From assembly GCA_943846675.1 (NCBI GenBank), contig OX044357.1, positions 806,001 through 870,000 of the forward strand: DNA of 64,000 nt, in the 5' to 3' direction. A program made the translations under genes and the position numbers. This document shows, in pieces, positions 32,701 through 42,641 of this stretch. Under the pieces are notes generated by a model, which ran no database searches, was not told the origin of the DNA, and worked only from the letters and a program-made list of their open reading frames with translations. The DNA comes from UBA987 sp002292105. GTDB taxonomy: Bacteria > Bacteroidota > Bacteroidia > NS11-12g > UBA9320. Numbering within the stretch: position 1 is the stretch's first letter; each line of letters begins with the position of its first letter.

Positions 32701-34071
32701 TTAATCTTCTTTTTTAGGCCCTTTGGACTTATTGGTCGGATTATTCGGTCTGCGTCTTTTCTTATTCGAACTATTGGGCTTCCCAGTACTCGAGTTCTGA
32801 GGTTTAGCAGGATTCGGCTTCGGCTTGTCACCACGGTTGGCCGATTGCTGACCACCAGGTTTTTTCTTGTCACCTTTGAAATTTCTGTTCTTATTTCTTG
32901 GATTATTCCGGTTTCCCTGGCCTTTTTTATTCCGGCGGTTCTTGTTTTGTTTCTTGCGTTGTTGATCAATTTCATCATACCTATTGATGTCCTGATCACT
33001 TATTAAGTCTGGTGCCGGTTCGTATTTATTGATGATTTCTGCGCCAATTGGTTTGTCTACCAACGTATCTGGTTTTTCTCCTTTTTTGTTGAGTTTGATG
33101 ATTTCGTTTACACGTTCTAAATCAATCGGAATCCATTCAGAATTTTTAGGATACGAAAACCACAACATTCTTTTAAGAATATCTGTTTTTTGCAGTTTCG
33201 CAGATCCAGCAGCAGTTTCTAAGTATAAGTCGTCACCTTTTGGGTATTCGTTAAGTGCCTCTAGATATGTTTCAAGCTCATAATTCAAACAGCACTTTAA
33301 TCGACCACATTGACCAGACAGCTTTAGCATGTTAATCGAAAGGTTTTGGCTCTTTGCGGACCCCATGGTGACTACTTTATAGTCTGTTAACCAGGTGCTA
33401 CAACACAGTTCTCTGCCACAACTTCCAATGCCTCCAAGTCTTGAGGCTTCTTCTCTGTAGCTAACCTGACGCATTTCAATTCGTGTCTTAAACTCGGCAG
33501 CATACTGTTTGATTAGAGTTCTAAAGTCAACACGTTTTTCTGCCGTATAGTAAAAAATAACTTTTCTGCCGTCGCCTTGAAACTCAATATCACTCAGTTT
33601 CATGGCAAGCTTCATGTCCATCGCAATGGTTCTTGCCCTTTCAAGCGTAGACGGTTCTTTGGCCTTATAAGAGGTGTATTTTTCTTTGTCAGAATCCGAC
33701 GCCTTTCGGTAAATTTTGCGGATGGTTTCGCTGTCTTCTTTTATTTTGTTTTTACGAAGTTGGAGTCTTACAAGCTCACCACTCAGGCTAACTTGACCAA
33801 CGTCATGCCCAAAATCAGACTCAACAACAATGGTTTCACCAGTATATAGGTCAATGTTGTCGGTGTTTCTATAGAACTCTTTTCGACTACCTTTAAACCT
33901 AACTTCTACGATATCAAAAGGCTTGTAATCAGACGGTAACGTCATATGATTAAGCCAATCGAATGTATTTAATTTATTACATGCACCTGTTGAACAGTCT
34001 CCATTACTGCCGCAACCAGGAGATGTGCAACCCCCTTCATCGTGAGTTGATCCACAATTTCCGCATCCCAT
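32701..34071 (-). CDS. PSP1-domain protein, RicT/YaaT-like, with Cys-rich start and basic tail
   Basis: The protein has 456 residues. The N-terminal 35 are cysteine- and glycine-rich (CGNCGSTH, CTSPGCGSN, CSTGACN), possibly an Fe-S or zinc site. The PSP1 domain follows, with FDIVEVRFKG, GETIVVESDFGHDVGQV, FYYTAEKRVDFR, RLGGIGSCGRELCCSTWL and KLSGQCGRLKCCLNYE. In Bacillus the homolog (YaaT, RicT) binds an Fe-S cluster with RicA and RicF and supports mRNA processing by RNase Y, which is also encoded in this window. The last 100 or so residues are K/R/N/P/Q-rich low complexity, probably RNA-binding. It sits just downstream of holB (27 nt), the same pairing as in Bacillus. Confidence 0.88.
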   Translation of the reverse strand: MGCGNCGSTHDEGGCTSPGCGSNGDCSTGACNKLNTFDWLNHMTLPSDYKPFDIVEVRFKGSRKEFYRNTDNIDLYTGETIVVESDFGHDVGQVSLSGELVRLQLRKNKIKEDSETIRKIYRKASDSDKEKYTSYKAKEPSTLERARTIAMDMKLAMKLSDIEFQGDGRKVIFYYTAEKRVDFRTLIKQYAAEFKTRIEMRQVSYREEASRLGGIGSCGRELCCSTWLTDYKVVTMGSAKSQNLSINMLKLSGQCGRLKCCLNYELETYLEALNEYPKGDDLYLETAAGSAKLQKTDILKRMLWFSYPKNSEWIPIDLERVNEIIKLNKKGEKPDTLVDKPIGAEIINKYEPAPDLISDQDINRYDEIDQQRKKQNKNRRNKKGQGNRNNPRNKNRNFKGDKKKPGGQQSANRGDKPKPNPAKPQNSSTGKPNSSNKKRRRPNNPTNKSKGPKKED

Positions 34072-34098
34072 ATATATCTCTTGTAATCACTTTAAATT

Positions 34099-35220
34099 TT
34101 AAGCTTTTTGCGTTGTGAAAAAACTGTCTCTTAATGTTAAAGACAATTGAAACAACGTTAGTTTAGGGTTTGCATTTCGTTCTATTTGAGCGAAACACGA
34201 ATTCAACCCTGTGTAAAGCACTTCAATATTAGCAAATTGTACGACATCAGAAAAGTTCATTACAAATTGTTGTTCGTCTTTATTCAGCCTGATTTGATAA
34301 TTGGGTATTGATTTATACGCTAATATTTCCCGCACAATTCCCAAACTGTACTGCAAAAAGTTTTTAATATTTTCTCTGCCTTTGCTACCCATACTGTCGC
34401 TCCAGGCCATTAATTTAGGAACATCTCTCCTAAAACTTAACCGCATCCAAGTTTTAAATGAATCACTCAGATCCGCATCTGTATGTGTAACGAATTTCTG
34501 CGCCGCATTAATACTTCCATTGGCTAAGAAAGCGACAGCGCTTGGATCTATATCCGGATTTTGAACAGATAAGTACTGCTCAATTTCATCGGGTGAATAA
34601 GCTGGAATATTGGTCATTTGTGTTCGAGACAAGATTGTTGGTAAAATCGCGTCTGTATTTTCACTAATGAGATAAAAGTACGTGTTATCAGGCGGTTCTT
34701 CGATTAATTTGAGTAACGCGTTGCCTTCTTTCCCCAAGTACTCAGGTAGCCAAATAATCAACACTTTTTTGTCACTTTCAAAGGCCTTTAACGAGAGTTT
34801 TTGGACAATAGATCTACACTCATCCTTTGTAATATTGCCTTGCTTGTTTTCAGCGCCAATAGCATGCATCCAATCAATGTAGCTGATGTGTTGATTGTCG
34901 AGAATACTATCTCTCCAAACGTCCATATAGTCATTGCTAATTGGCTTGCTACCTGATTTTTTTGGAACAACTGGAAAAGAAAAATGAACATCAGGGTGAA
35001 TAAGCTTCGCCATTTTGGTGCAGGCCTTGCACATGCCACAAGCGTCAGAATCCGTCGGTTGTTCGCACAAATGATATTGAACCATAGCAAGTGCAAGGGC
35101 CAACTTACCACAGCCCGACTTACCTACAAATAACTGTGCATGTGGTACAGCATTGTTTCGAACTTTCTGGATGAGTTGGTCTTTGACTTTTTCCTTACCT
35201 ATGATATCACCAAATTTCAT
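34099..35220 (-). CDS. holB: DNA polymerase III subunit delta prime
   Basis: This is a clamp-loader subunit of 373 residues. The AAA+ N-terminal domain has HAQLFVGKSGCGKLALALAM. The P-loop lacks the Thr/Ser after GK, so ATP hydrolysis is unlikely, in keeping with delta prime being a non-catalytic stator. The zinc-module cysteines are CEQPTDSDACGMCKAC. KVLIIWLPEYLGKEGNALLK and SRTQ (sensor 1/arginine region) follow. It has its own promoter and precedes the ricT-like gene. Confidence 0.9.
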   Translation of the reverse strand: MKFGDIIGKEKVKDQLIQKVRNNAVPHAQLFVGKSGCGKLALALAMVQYHLCEQPTDSDACGMCKACTKMAKLIHPDVHFSFPVVPKKSGSKPISNDYMDVWRDSILDNQHISYIDWMHAIGAENKQGNITKDECRSIVQKLSLKAFESDKKVLIIWLPEYLGKEGNALLKLIEEPPDNTYFYLISENTDAILPTILSRTQMTNIPAYSPDEIEQYLSVQNPDIDPSAVAFLANGSINAAQKFVTHTDADLSDSFKTWMRLSFRRDVPKLMAWSDSMGSKGRENIKNFLQYSLGIVREILAYKSIPNYQIRLNKDEQQFVMNFSDVVQFANIEVLYTGLNSCFAQIERNANPKLTLFQLSLTLRDSFFTTQKA

Positions 35221-35237
35221 TTGTCGTAAAATCTACT

Positions 35238-35245
35238 CAAAGATA
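35238..35245 (-). promoter_or_regulatory. -7 element of holB-ricT
   Basis: The minus strand reads TATCTTTG, a full consensus match, 17 nt before the holB ATG. A TTG lies 24 nt upstream of it. An inverted repeat AATCGG-CTTCAA-CCGATT (35248-35265) lies in the spacer and could be an operator. Confidence 0.55.
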
Positions 35246-35376
35246 GAAATCGGCTTCAACCGATTGGGCCAATGTGCAGAAAAAATGAAGATTTTTGAAA
35301 TTTGGCAATTCTGTAATTGTTGTTGCGTTAAACTCTTGTATTTTGCACACGTTTTACCAATTCTTAATTAGAAACA

Positions 35377-37887
35377 ATGGACTTTAAACATATTTGGACC
35401 TTAGCGAAACCCCACTTAATTGCAATGGGGATTTTCTTAGCAGTATTTGCAGCATATTTTCATCCACAGCTCAATGGCAAAGTTGTAGAGCAAAGCGATA
35501 TTCTTCAAGGAAAAGGGATGATTAAAGAAGTCACCGATTACCACGAAAAAACGGGAGACTTTACCCTTTGGACCAACGCGATGTTTGGTGGGATGCCTAC
35601 CTATCAAATTAGCTCACCGCAGAATTCTAACCTAATTCGGAAATATGTGGAGCCGATTATGCAGCTTTTCTTAAAAGCGCCTATAAGTTGGTTTTTTGTA
35701 GCCGCTTTTTGTTTTTATGTCCTCATGTTGGTGATGGATGTCAACAGGTGGGTTGCTGTGGTTGGAGGTTTGGCATTTGCTTTGTCAACCAACAATATGA
35801 TATTGTTTGCCGAAGGGCACACTTCCAAGTTTAGAGCATTATCATATTTACCCTTAGCGTTAGCTGGTGTTTACCTTATACTGAGCAAACAGAAATACTT
35901 AAAAGGTGCAGCTTTGTTCTTGTTGGCTATGAGCTTAAACATAGCCGCTAACCACTACCAAATGACGTATTATTTTGGTATTGGGATGTTGTTTTTTATG
36001 CTCGTTTATTTAGGGTTTGCGGCAAAAGAAGGCACCTTGATGAATTACTTCAAAGCAGCCGGCATTTTGTTGGTCTGTGGTGTGTTGGCAATTGGGCCCT
36101 CATTCTCGAAAATTTATACAACGCTGGAGTATTCAAAAGATACCATGCGGGGTAACTCTGAGCTAAAGCAAGAAGCAGCTGTGATAAAAGCTAATGCTAT
36201 TGATGAAGATGCAGAAGAGGCCGGCGAAGGGCTTGACTGGGATTATGCCATGTTGTGGAGTAACAACAGTACAGATATACTGGCTACATTTATTCCTGGA
36301 GCAGCCGGAGGTAGCAGTGGCCAAGAAGTGGACAAAGATTACGAGATAGCGAAATTCTTTGGCAATGGCAGAAAGGCCGTACGCGTTCCACTCTATTGGG
36401 GAGGCGGGGAATCTACAAGTGGACCGGTCTATTACGGAGCTATCGTGGCTTTTCTCATGATACTTGGATTGGTACTATTGCCCAATAATGGTTGGAAATG
36501 GGGCGTATTTGCAGCTGTAGTTGTTATCGCATTTTTATCCATGGGGAAATATTTGACTTGGTTCAATGAAATTTTCTTTTACAACTTCCCGAAGTACAAC
36601 ATATTTAGGGCGCATAATTCCGCTATGGGTGTTGCCTCTATATTTTTCCCAATTTTGGGTATAGCAGGCCTATCCGCACTTATAACATCCACAAAGAGCA
36701 AAGAAGAGAAATTAAAGGCCGTATATATTGCTGGTGGGGTTGTTGGAGGCCTGTCGTTATTACTTGCATTGTTTGGAGGCGGTGTTTTGTCTTTTGATCA
36801 TTTTCAGGACCAAAATTTCTTAACGCAATACTTTAAGGGTAATCAAGCACAGTACGATCAATTTATTGATGCCTTGAAAGAAGGCCGAGAACAATTTATG
36901 AAATCGAGTGCTTTTCGATCATTTGGTTTTGTAGCCGTAGCCGTGTTAATTCTTTGGGCATTCATATCTAATAAACTAAAGAAAGAATATGTCGTAGCGT
37001 TAATCGGCTTGCTGATTGTTGTTGACCTGGTCAACGTGGATCAACAATATTTGAACGAGAAGAAGTTTATTTCAAAGAAAAAACAAGAGCGGCCTTTTGC
37101 CATGCGTCCAGTGGATCAACAGATTTACCAACTGGAAACTAATGGTCGGGGCTATTATCGGGTGTTCGACGTATCGGTAAATACCTTTAGCTCAAGTAGT
37201 ACAAGTTATTTTCATAATACAGTAGGTGGATATAGTGCAGTGAAAATGGCACGTATTCAAGATGTTATTGATAGTGTATTTAGATCTGAACGCGGTATAC
37301 CTTTTGAGGTATTAGATATGTTAAATGCCAAATACCTGATAGATCAACAATCAAAGCTTTCTAAAAATCCAAGTGCACTTGGTAATGCTTGGTATGTAGA
37401 TAGTTTTGTTCATGTCAATTCTGCCACGGAAGAGTTGAGTCAACTCAAATCTTTTAATTCAAGAACAGAAGCCATTATCCATGATAAAGACTTTGGAGAC
37501 TATGCGTCAAGCCTTGTTAACCATGCTGCAGATAGCAATACATCAAGATCTATAGCAATGACTCAATATGCGCCAAATCGACTGGTATACAAAACAAATT
37601 GTGAGCGGGAAGAGTTCGCTGTTTTCTCTGAGATTTGGTATGGACCAAATAAAGGGTGGACGGCATATATCGACAATCAAAAAGTTGATGTAGATGGGTT
37701 CAATCATGTCCGTGTAAACTACTTATTGAGAGGTATGAAAATACCAGCTGGTGAACATGAGATTGTATTTGAATTTAATCCTAAAAAGTTTGTTGACGGA
37801 GAAAAGGTATCGTTAGCGTCGTCGTTAATCATTTTACTGCTGATAGGTGGTTGGCTTTTTTCAGAGTTTAAAAATTTGAAATCTTAA
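35377..37887 (+). CDS. YfhO-like integral membrane protein
   Basis: An 836-residue protein with about a dozen hydrophobic segments in the first 560 residues, a soluble C-terminal region (about 570-800), and a final helix before KNLKS. It resembles Bacteroidota YfhO/glycosyltransferase-C-like proteins by the first-helix AVFAAYFHPQLNGK, the first loop QSDILQGKGM with WTNAMFGGMPTYQ (acidic and polar loop typical of GT-C enzymes), NHYQMTYYF and the late GWTAYIDNQ and VRVNYLLRGMKIPAGEHE. YfhO in Bacillus modifies lipoteichoic acid; here transfer of a sugar from a lipid carrier at the outer face is inferred. It begins the polysaccharide region. Confidence 0.85.
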   Translation: MDFKHIWTLAKPHLIAMGIFLAVFAAYFHPQLNGKVVEQSDILQGKGMIKEVTDYHEKTGDFTLWTNAMFGGMPTYQISSPQNSNLIRKYVEPIMQLFLKAPISWFFVAAFCFYVLMLVMDVNRWVAVVGGLAFALSTNNMILFAEGHTSKFRALSYLPLALAGVYLILSKQKYLKGAALFLLAMSLNIAANHYQMTYYFGIGMLFFMLVYLGFAAKEGTLMNYFKAAGILLVCGVLAIGPSFSKIYTTLEYSKDTMRGNSELKQEAAVIKANAIDEDAEEAGEGLDWDYAMLWSNNSTDILATFIPGAAGGSSGQEVDKDYEIAKFFGNGRKAVRVPLYWGGGESTSGPVYYGAIVAFLMILGLVLLPNNGWKWGVFAAVVVIAFLSMGKYLTWFNEIFFYNFPKYNIFRAHNSAMGVASIFFPILGIAGLSALITSTKSKEEKLKAVYIAGGVVGGLSLLLALFGGGVLSFDHFQDQNFLTQYFKGNQAQYDQFIDALKEGREQFMKSSAFRSFGFVAVAVLILWAFISNKLKKEYVVALIGLLIVVDLVNVDQQYLNEKKFISKKKQERPFAMRPVDQQIYQLETNGRGYYRVFDVSVNTFSSSSTSYFHNTVGGYSAVKMARIQDVIDSVFRSERGIPFEVLDMLNAKYLIDQQSKLSKNPSALGNAWYVDSFVHVNSATEELSQLKSFNSRTEAIIHDKDFGDYASSLVNHAADSNTSRSIAMTQYAPNRLVYKTNCEREEFAVFSEIWYGPNKGWTAYIDNQKVDVDGFNHVRVNYLLRGMKIPAGEHEIVFEFNPKKFVDGEKVSLASSLIILLLIGGWLFSEFKNLKS

Positions 37888-37890
37888 ATA

Positions 37891-38988
37891 GTGTCTAAAA
37901 AGGTTGGAATAGTCGTAGGGACGCGACCAAATTTTATCAAAATCACTCAATTTGAGCGGGTGTTTGCGCTGTATGGTGACTTGTTTGAATTTAAACTTAT
38001 TCATACTGGGCAGCATTACGATAAGAATATGTCGGACGTTTTCTTTCATCAATTCAATTTGCGTAAGCCTGATGTCTTTCTTGAAACAAAAGGGTTGTCA
38101 CCTGTTATCCAAATAGGTGAAATTATTAGTCAGCTAGGGGCATTTATAGAGGAGTGGAAGCCAGATATATTAATTACGCCAGGAGACGTTAACTCCACCC
38201 TTGCATCGGCTATTGTGGCCAATAAAACAGGTACCCGTCTGGCCCATTTAGAAAGTGGTTTGAGAAGTTTTGATCGGACTATGCCGGAGGAGATTAATCG
38301 ACTGTTGACCGATGAAATTACCGATGAGTACTTTGTGACTGAACAAAGTGGCTTAGATCATTTAGAACGTGAAGGTGCCAATGGTAGAGTACACTTCGTT
38401 GGGAACACCATGATAGACACATTGGTGGCTTTTGAGCAAGAGATTCAGGAAAGCCCTGTTCTGGAAAAGTATAATTTAACCCAGTCTGGTTTTGTTTTGA
38501 TGACGATGCATAGACCAGGTAATGTGGACACGAAATCCAATCTACTCAAATTGCTTGGGATCTTGAATCACGCTACGAAAACATACAAAGTTGTATTCCC
38601 TATCCATCCGCGAACAAAAAAGAGTTTAGAGAAGAATAATTTGCTTGATGAGGTTGAGGGAAATCCAAACATTATTTTGACAGAACCTTTGGACTATTTT
38701 GCATTCCAAAAACTTACAGCGACTTGTAAATTTGTGTTGACAGATAGCGGAGGCATCCAGGAAGAAACAACCTTCAGACAAGTGCCGTGCCTTACTTTAC
38801 GGCCCAATACTGAGCGACCGAGTTCTATTGAATTAGGGACGAATACGTTAGTGCCATTTGATACAGAGGTCGTTAACAATTATATCGATCAAATTACTGA
38901 TGGTACCTATAAAACGGGCGTTATCCCACCGCTCTGGGATGGGAAGGCGACTGAACGAATTGTAAAAATTTTAAGTGAGATCCTCTAA
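37891..38988 (+). CDS. wecB: UDP-N-acetylglucosamine 2-epimerase (non-hydrolysing)
   Basis: This enzyme interconverts UDP-GlcNAc and UDP-ManNAc for surface glycans. Family landmarks are VVGTRPNFIKI at the start, HTGQHYDKNMSD, GDVNSTLASAI, HLESGLRSFDRTMPEEINR, MHRPGNVD, FPIHPRT and LTDSGGIQEETTFRQVPCL. The length of 365 residues is normal. The start codon is GTG at 37891, three bases after the YfhO stop. It overlaps the convergent glycosyltransferase gene by 18 nt at the 3' end. Confidence 0.95.
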   Translation: MSKKVGIVVGTRPNFIKITQFERVFALYGDLFEFKLIHTGQHYDKNMSDVFFHQFNLRKPDVFLETKGLSPVIQIGEIISQLGAFIEEWKPDILITPGDVNSTLASAIVANKTGTRLAHLESGLRSFDRTMPEEINRLLTDEITDEYFVTEQSGLDHLEREGANGRVHFVGNTMIDTLVAFEQEIQESPVLEKYNLTQSGFVLMTMHRPGNVDTKSNLLKLLGILNHATKTYKVVFPIHPRTKKSLEKNNLLDEVEGNPNIILTEPLDYFAFQKLTATCKFVLTDSGGIQEETTFRQVPCLTLRPNTERPSSIELGTNTLVPFDTEVVNNYIDQITDGTYKTGVIPPLWDGKATERIVKILSEIL

Positions 38989-40260
38989 AAGCTCAGCATA
39001 ACTTTTGGCCATAGCCTTACGGCTATATTGCATGATTTGTCCTGTTTTGGATTCCAATTGGCCTTTTGAAAAATCGTCAAAATAGTTTTCTATTTGACTG
39101 CCAATTTCGGAATGTGATTCATACGCAAACATTGTGCCTGCTCCAGAGTCATTTAAAATTTGAGCAGAGTCGCCATTTAATGGCCCGATACCAATGATGG
39201 GTCTTCTTGCACCAAGGTATTCGTATATTTTACCAGGAATAACCCCAAGACTATTTGGTGTGTCATTTATTGGCAAAAGCAATACTTGTGAGCTTTGTAA
39301 TTCCTTTAAAGCGTCTTTGTGGGATAAGAAAGGAATGTGGTTCAAGTAAGGCGTTAAATTGTATTGTTCTATACTTCGAAAAATACTATGGTCTACCTGT
39401 CCAATCAGTTTAATGGATAGAGATTGAGAGAACTGATGTTTTGAGGCAAGTTTATCTAGGGCAATCCACAAAGCTTCTGGGTTTCGATCACTATTCATTG
39501 ACCCAATGTGGCAAATCGTAAATTTTTTGTCAAGCACGGCGGTGTTGTTTTCAAAGTCCGCATGATCGAACCCATTGCGAATGACCGTTACTTCTCTATT
39601 TGAAAGCTTCCTGAAATCATCTGCCCAACTGTTGCTTACAGTTACAATTTTTGATGCGTTTCGTAAAGTAAGTTGTTCCAGCTTCTTGTGCTTTTTGTCC
39701 GCCCAATTGGTCAAACGTAATTGGTCATAAAAGTCAATGTTTGTCCAAGGGTCTCGAAAGTCTGCAATCCATGGTGTTTTTGTTCTTTTTGCTACGTTAA
39801 AAGCAATGAGGTGTGTTGAATGCGGTGGGCCGGTAGATACGATACAATCGATTTTGTTATCGGTCACATATTTGAGCAAGAATTTTGAGCCTGGTTTTAT
39901 CCAAAACTTCCGCGCATCTGGGATAAAGAAATTGCCTCGAATAAAAACCGATAGTTTTTGCGTCCAACTTTCTTTCTTGTCGTTAATGAAACCTGAGTAA
40001 ACCTTCTCAGAAGACTTTTTTCCAGTAAAACGTTTATAAAAAGTATAGGGCTCCCAAATAGGTGAAGCTATTTTCTCCACCTCTGGATGAATTTGATTGA
40101 TAAGTGACTCATCTACAACTGGTGCTTCTCCGTTTGACGGGGTGTAAATGATAGGAGTCCAACCATATTCTGGAAGATACTTGGTCATTTTTAACCAACG
40201 TTGCACTCCTCCTCCTCCTGACGGTGGCCAATAATAGGATATGATTAATACCTTTTTCAT
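38971..40260 (-). CDS. Glycosyltransferase, GT4-like (GT-B fold)
   Basis: A 429-residue GT-B enzyme. The N-terminal domain starts IISYYWPPSGGGGVQRWLK and contains CIVSTGPPHSTHL and WIADFRDPWTN. The C-terminal domain has TVIRNGFDHADF, FTICHIGSMNSDRNPEA and QVLLLPINDTPNSLGVIPGKIYEYL, the nucleotide-sugar-binding end. Such proteins are common in Bacteroidota exopolysaccharide regions; donor and acceptor cannot be read from sequence. It follows the heparinase-like gene by one base, suggesting one transcript. Confidence 0.85.
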   Translation of the reverse strand: MKKVLIISYYWPPSGGGGVQRWLKMTKYLPEYGWTPIIYTPSNGEAPVVDESLINQIHPEVEKIASPIWEPYTFYKRFTGKKSSEKVYSGFINDKKESWTQKLSVFIRGNFFIPDARKFWIKPGSKFLLKYVTDNKIDCIVSTGPPHSTHLIAFNVAKRTKTPWIADFRDPWTNIDFYDQLRLTNWADKKHKKLEQLTLRNASKIVTVSNSWADDFRKLSNREVTVIRNGFDHADFENNTAVLDKKFTICHIGSMNSDRNPEALWIALDKLASKHQFSQSLSIKLIGQVDHSIFRSIEQYNLTPYLNHIPFLSHKDALKELQSSQVLLLPINDTPNSLGVIPGKIYEYLGARRPIIGIGPLNGDSAQILNDSGAGTMFAYESHSEIGSQIENYFDDFSKGQLESKTGQIMQYSRKAMAKSYAELLEDLT

Positions 40261-40261
40261 T

Positions 40262-42430
40262 TTAAGCTAAGCGTTTTCCATAACCATTGGAATACGGTTT
40301 ACCTGTATTCCAATGCTGTTCAAATTTATGATTACACCAGTCTTGAACAAGGATAAACTTGGGGTTAATTTTGATTCTTCTTTGGTGAATGACTTTGCGG
40401 TAACGTACCTCCGCAATTATTTCTGTTTCAGTGAGTTTGATAAGCTTGAATTTGGTCTCATTTTTAAGGTTGAACAGTCCAAAACCACCAGACAGTGGCC
40501 TATTTTGTTCCTGTCCATTTACAGAAATCGTATTGTGAGATTTCACTGAACGAAATGCGTACCGGGCTTTAGGGTTTGGCGTATACACATAAGTTCCTGG
40601 GTTAAACAGAATATCTTCACCATTAACTTGTAACTCAACTGCAAGTTTGTCGTTGTGCGTATGCCCTAGCGAATGATGTTGTTTGGGATTTGATATGCCC
40701 GCAAGAGCTAGGTTGAAGTCTTTATTTCTTAATACGACTAGTTGGAAATCTTCAAAATAGGTGAAAGTCGTGTCATTTGTGAAGTCGACGTTATGCACTT
40801 TAAAGTCAAAAGTCCGTTCCTTGAAATATGGAAAGGTTTCGAGTTCTCCATCGACTTCAAGTGTGGTAACAGGCTTGTAAATTTTTTGGAGATACGATTT
40901 AAATCCAGAAACGTTTGAGGAAATTGATTTAAATATCTGATACTCAAGATTGCAATTGTTTGTGGAATGAAGGTCATGTTGCATTAGTCCCGAAATGCAA
41001 GCTGTAAACGCACTATGGTCGAGTGAATTCTCATCCCAATAGGGCTCATCTCCCGAAAGATAATCAGGGTTGAGATTTAAATACTTACTAAACGCTTGTG
41101 ATTTAGTTAGCTCGTCGCCAATGTTGGTAAATTTGATAAAACGGCCACTGTCATTGTCTCCAAACTGGAAAATGTTACCGTTGTTTTTTGTAATCGTTTC
41201 TGTGAAAAATTTGGACCGAGTTAGTTTTGACCAAAACGAGTCAGAATAGACATACTGGTTCGCCCGCAGTTTATCAATACTTGCTTTTTTGATTTTAGGT
41301 CGGTATTTCCACGATTTGATGTCTAAATCGAATAGACGAGATAATCGGTCAGAGGGGATGCTGAGGGTTATAATTGCGGCCCAAGCCATCATTTCCCCGC
41401 TTAAGCGATGATAGCTTGTGCTTCCTTCGAAATTAGTACCATCATCAAAAAACTGTCTTGCCATAGAACGTTCTAATTCTTGAATACCAAATGCCAACCA
41501 TTGGGTTGATTTTGGGTGAGTTAGATATGCTCCAGCATATAAAATTCCGAGTACATTTCCTAAGTAATGGTTCGATGTTAATCCTTCTCTATATTCAATG
41601 TCAGAAAGTATGTGGATTGTACTTTGCGCGACATAATTGGTTATTATCTGCTCAATCTCGTGGTCAATGAATTTTTTATCATCAATCTGTTTAAAGAAAT
41701 CGAGAGCTAGAAGTAGGTTGGCATTCCGAATACCAATATCCATTGGGCAATTAAAATTAACACCCATTCCTATCGGATTCGCCATTATAAAGTCGAGACA
41801 TTGACACAAGAAGTCAGCAATAATTTCTTGTCGTTGCGGTTGCAATTTTTGCTTCGCAAAAATCGCAATTTGTGGCAAATGCTGAAGCCTAGAAAGCTCC
41901 CAAGGAACTTTGAGATCAACCCCTTTTTTACCAGCCATCAATTTGCGTTGAGCTCTAAACCAGTGCTTTGAACTCCATCTAAAACCACTTTTAAAATCTT
42001 TCTGCCAATCAATGGGGTTGTAGTCAGAGTTTAAACGTTGAATAAGTTTCCAACAAGATTTGCTAAAATCGAGGTGTGAGGCTAAAACAACTTGAGATAA
42101 CCAGTTTCCATCTTTATCAAAAGAAGGAATGGAAAGATTGCTGTGATAGCGATACCGCTCTAAACCAATAGGTTTTGAAGAATAGTTGTTTTTTATCCAT
42201 CCGCTACCGAGAAGATCGAAGTGTTGGAAGGATGGAAACGGGGTAATATTGCGTGTTGGAATTTTGAATAAACTAAGTTGCGAGATGTGTACCGTTTCGT
42301 TTCTTCGTTCAACTTTATAGTATTTTAAGGTTTTGTCGTAATTTTTTTTAAATAAATAATTGAAAGCCTTCTTGAAAAGAATCCCAGCAGGTAAGTTTTG
42401 TAAATAAGAAATTAGCTCTTTTATTTTCAA
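40262..42430 (-). CDS. Heparinase II/III-like protein
   Basis: This 722-residue protein has an alpha/alpha toroid N-terminal region (about 100-420) with WLSQVVLASHLDF, NCPMDIGIRNANLLLALDFF and DGTNFEGSTSYHRLSGEMMAW. A beta-sandwich heparinase II/III domain (about 560-720) carries HSLGHTHNDKLAVELQVNGE and YAFRSVKSHNTISVNG. These His and Tyr residues match the lyase core of the family. Homologs adjoin glycosyltransferases and bi-domain oxidoreductases in polysaccharide clusters, where they may trim or edit the polymer. The start appears to be TTG at 42430. No signal peptide is evident, so a cytoplasmic location is suggested. Confidence 0.87.
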   Translation of the reverse strand: MKIKELISYLQNLPAGILFKKAFNYLFKKNYDKTLKYYKVERRNETVHISQLSLFKIPTRNITPFPSFQHFDLLGSGWIKNNYSSKPIGLERYRYHSNLSIPSFDKDGNWLSQVVLASHLDFSKSCWKLIQRLNSDYNPIDWQKDFKSGFRWSSKHWFRAQRKLMAGKKGVDLKVPWELSRLQHLPQIAIFAKQKLQPQRQEIIADFLCQCLDFIMANPIGMGVNFNCPMDIGIRNANLLLALDFFKQIDDKKFIDHEIEQIITNYVAQSTIHILSDIEYREGLTSNHYLGNVLGILYAGAYLTHPKSTQWLAFGIQELERSMARQFFDDGTNFEGSTSYHRLSGEMMAWAAIITLSIPSDRLSRLFDLDIKSWKYRPKIKKASIDKLRANQYVYSDSFWSKLTRSKFFTETITKNNGNIFQFGDNDSGRFIKFTNIGDELTKSQAFSKYLNLNPDYLSGDEPYWDENSLDHSAFTACISGLMQHDLHSTNNCNLEYQIFKSISSNVSGFKSYLQKIYKPVTTLEVDGELETFPYFKERTFDFKVHNVDFTNDTTFTYFEDFQLVVLRNKDFNLALAGISNPKQHHSLGHTHNDKLAVELQVNGEDILFNPGTYVYTPNPKARYAFRSVKSHNTISVNGQEQNRPLSGGFGLFNLKNETKFKLIKLTETEIIAEVRYRKVIHQRRIKINPKFILVQDWCNHKFEQHWNTGKPYSNGYGKRLA

Positions 42431-42566
42431 ATCACATTTTCTAGTACAATACTAGAAATAAAGCATGATATTATAGGAGCTAATTTTCTACATAAAGGTT
42501 TATGTCTCAGAATCTAATTGTTTACATTCATTTCACATCGACATTACCACTCTGCTTCAAATCACT

Positions 42567-42574
42567 TACTTTTG
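42567..42574 (+). promoter_or_regulatory. -7 element upstream of the FkbM methyltransferase gene
   Basis: TACTTTTG fits TAnnTTTG and lies 67 nt before the ATG at 42642. A -33 TTG is not seen at normal spacing. Confidence 0.35.
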
Positions 42575-42641
42575 ATTTCCGGATGGGGTTTGTGATTGGC
42601 AAAGGTTCCTGAGCTAATCCTTGAAATTAGAAAATGATTAT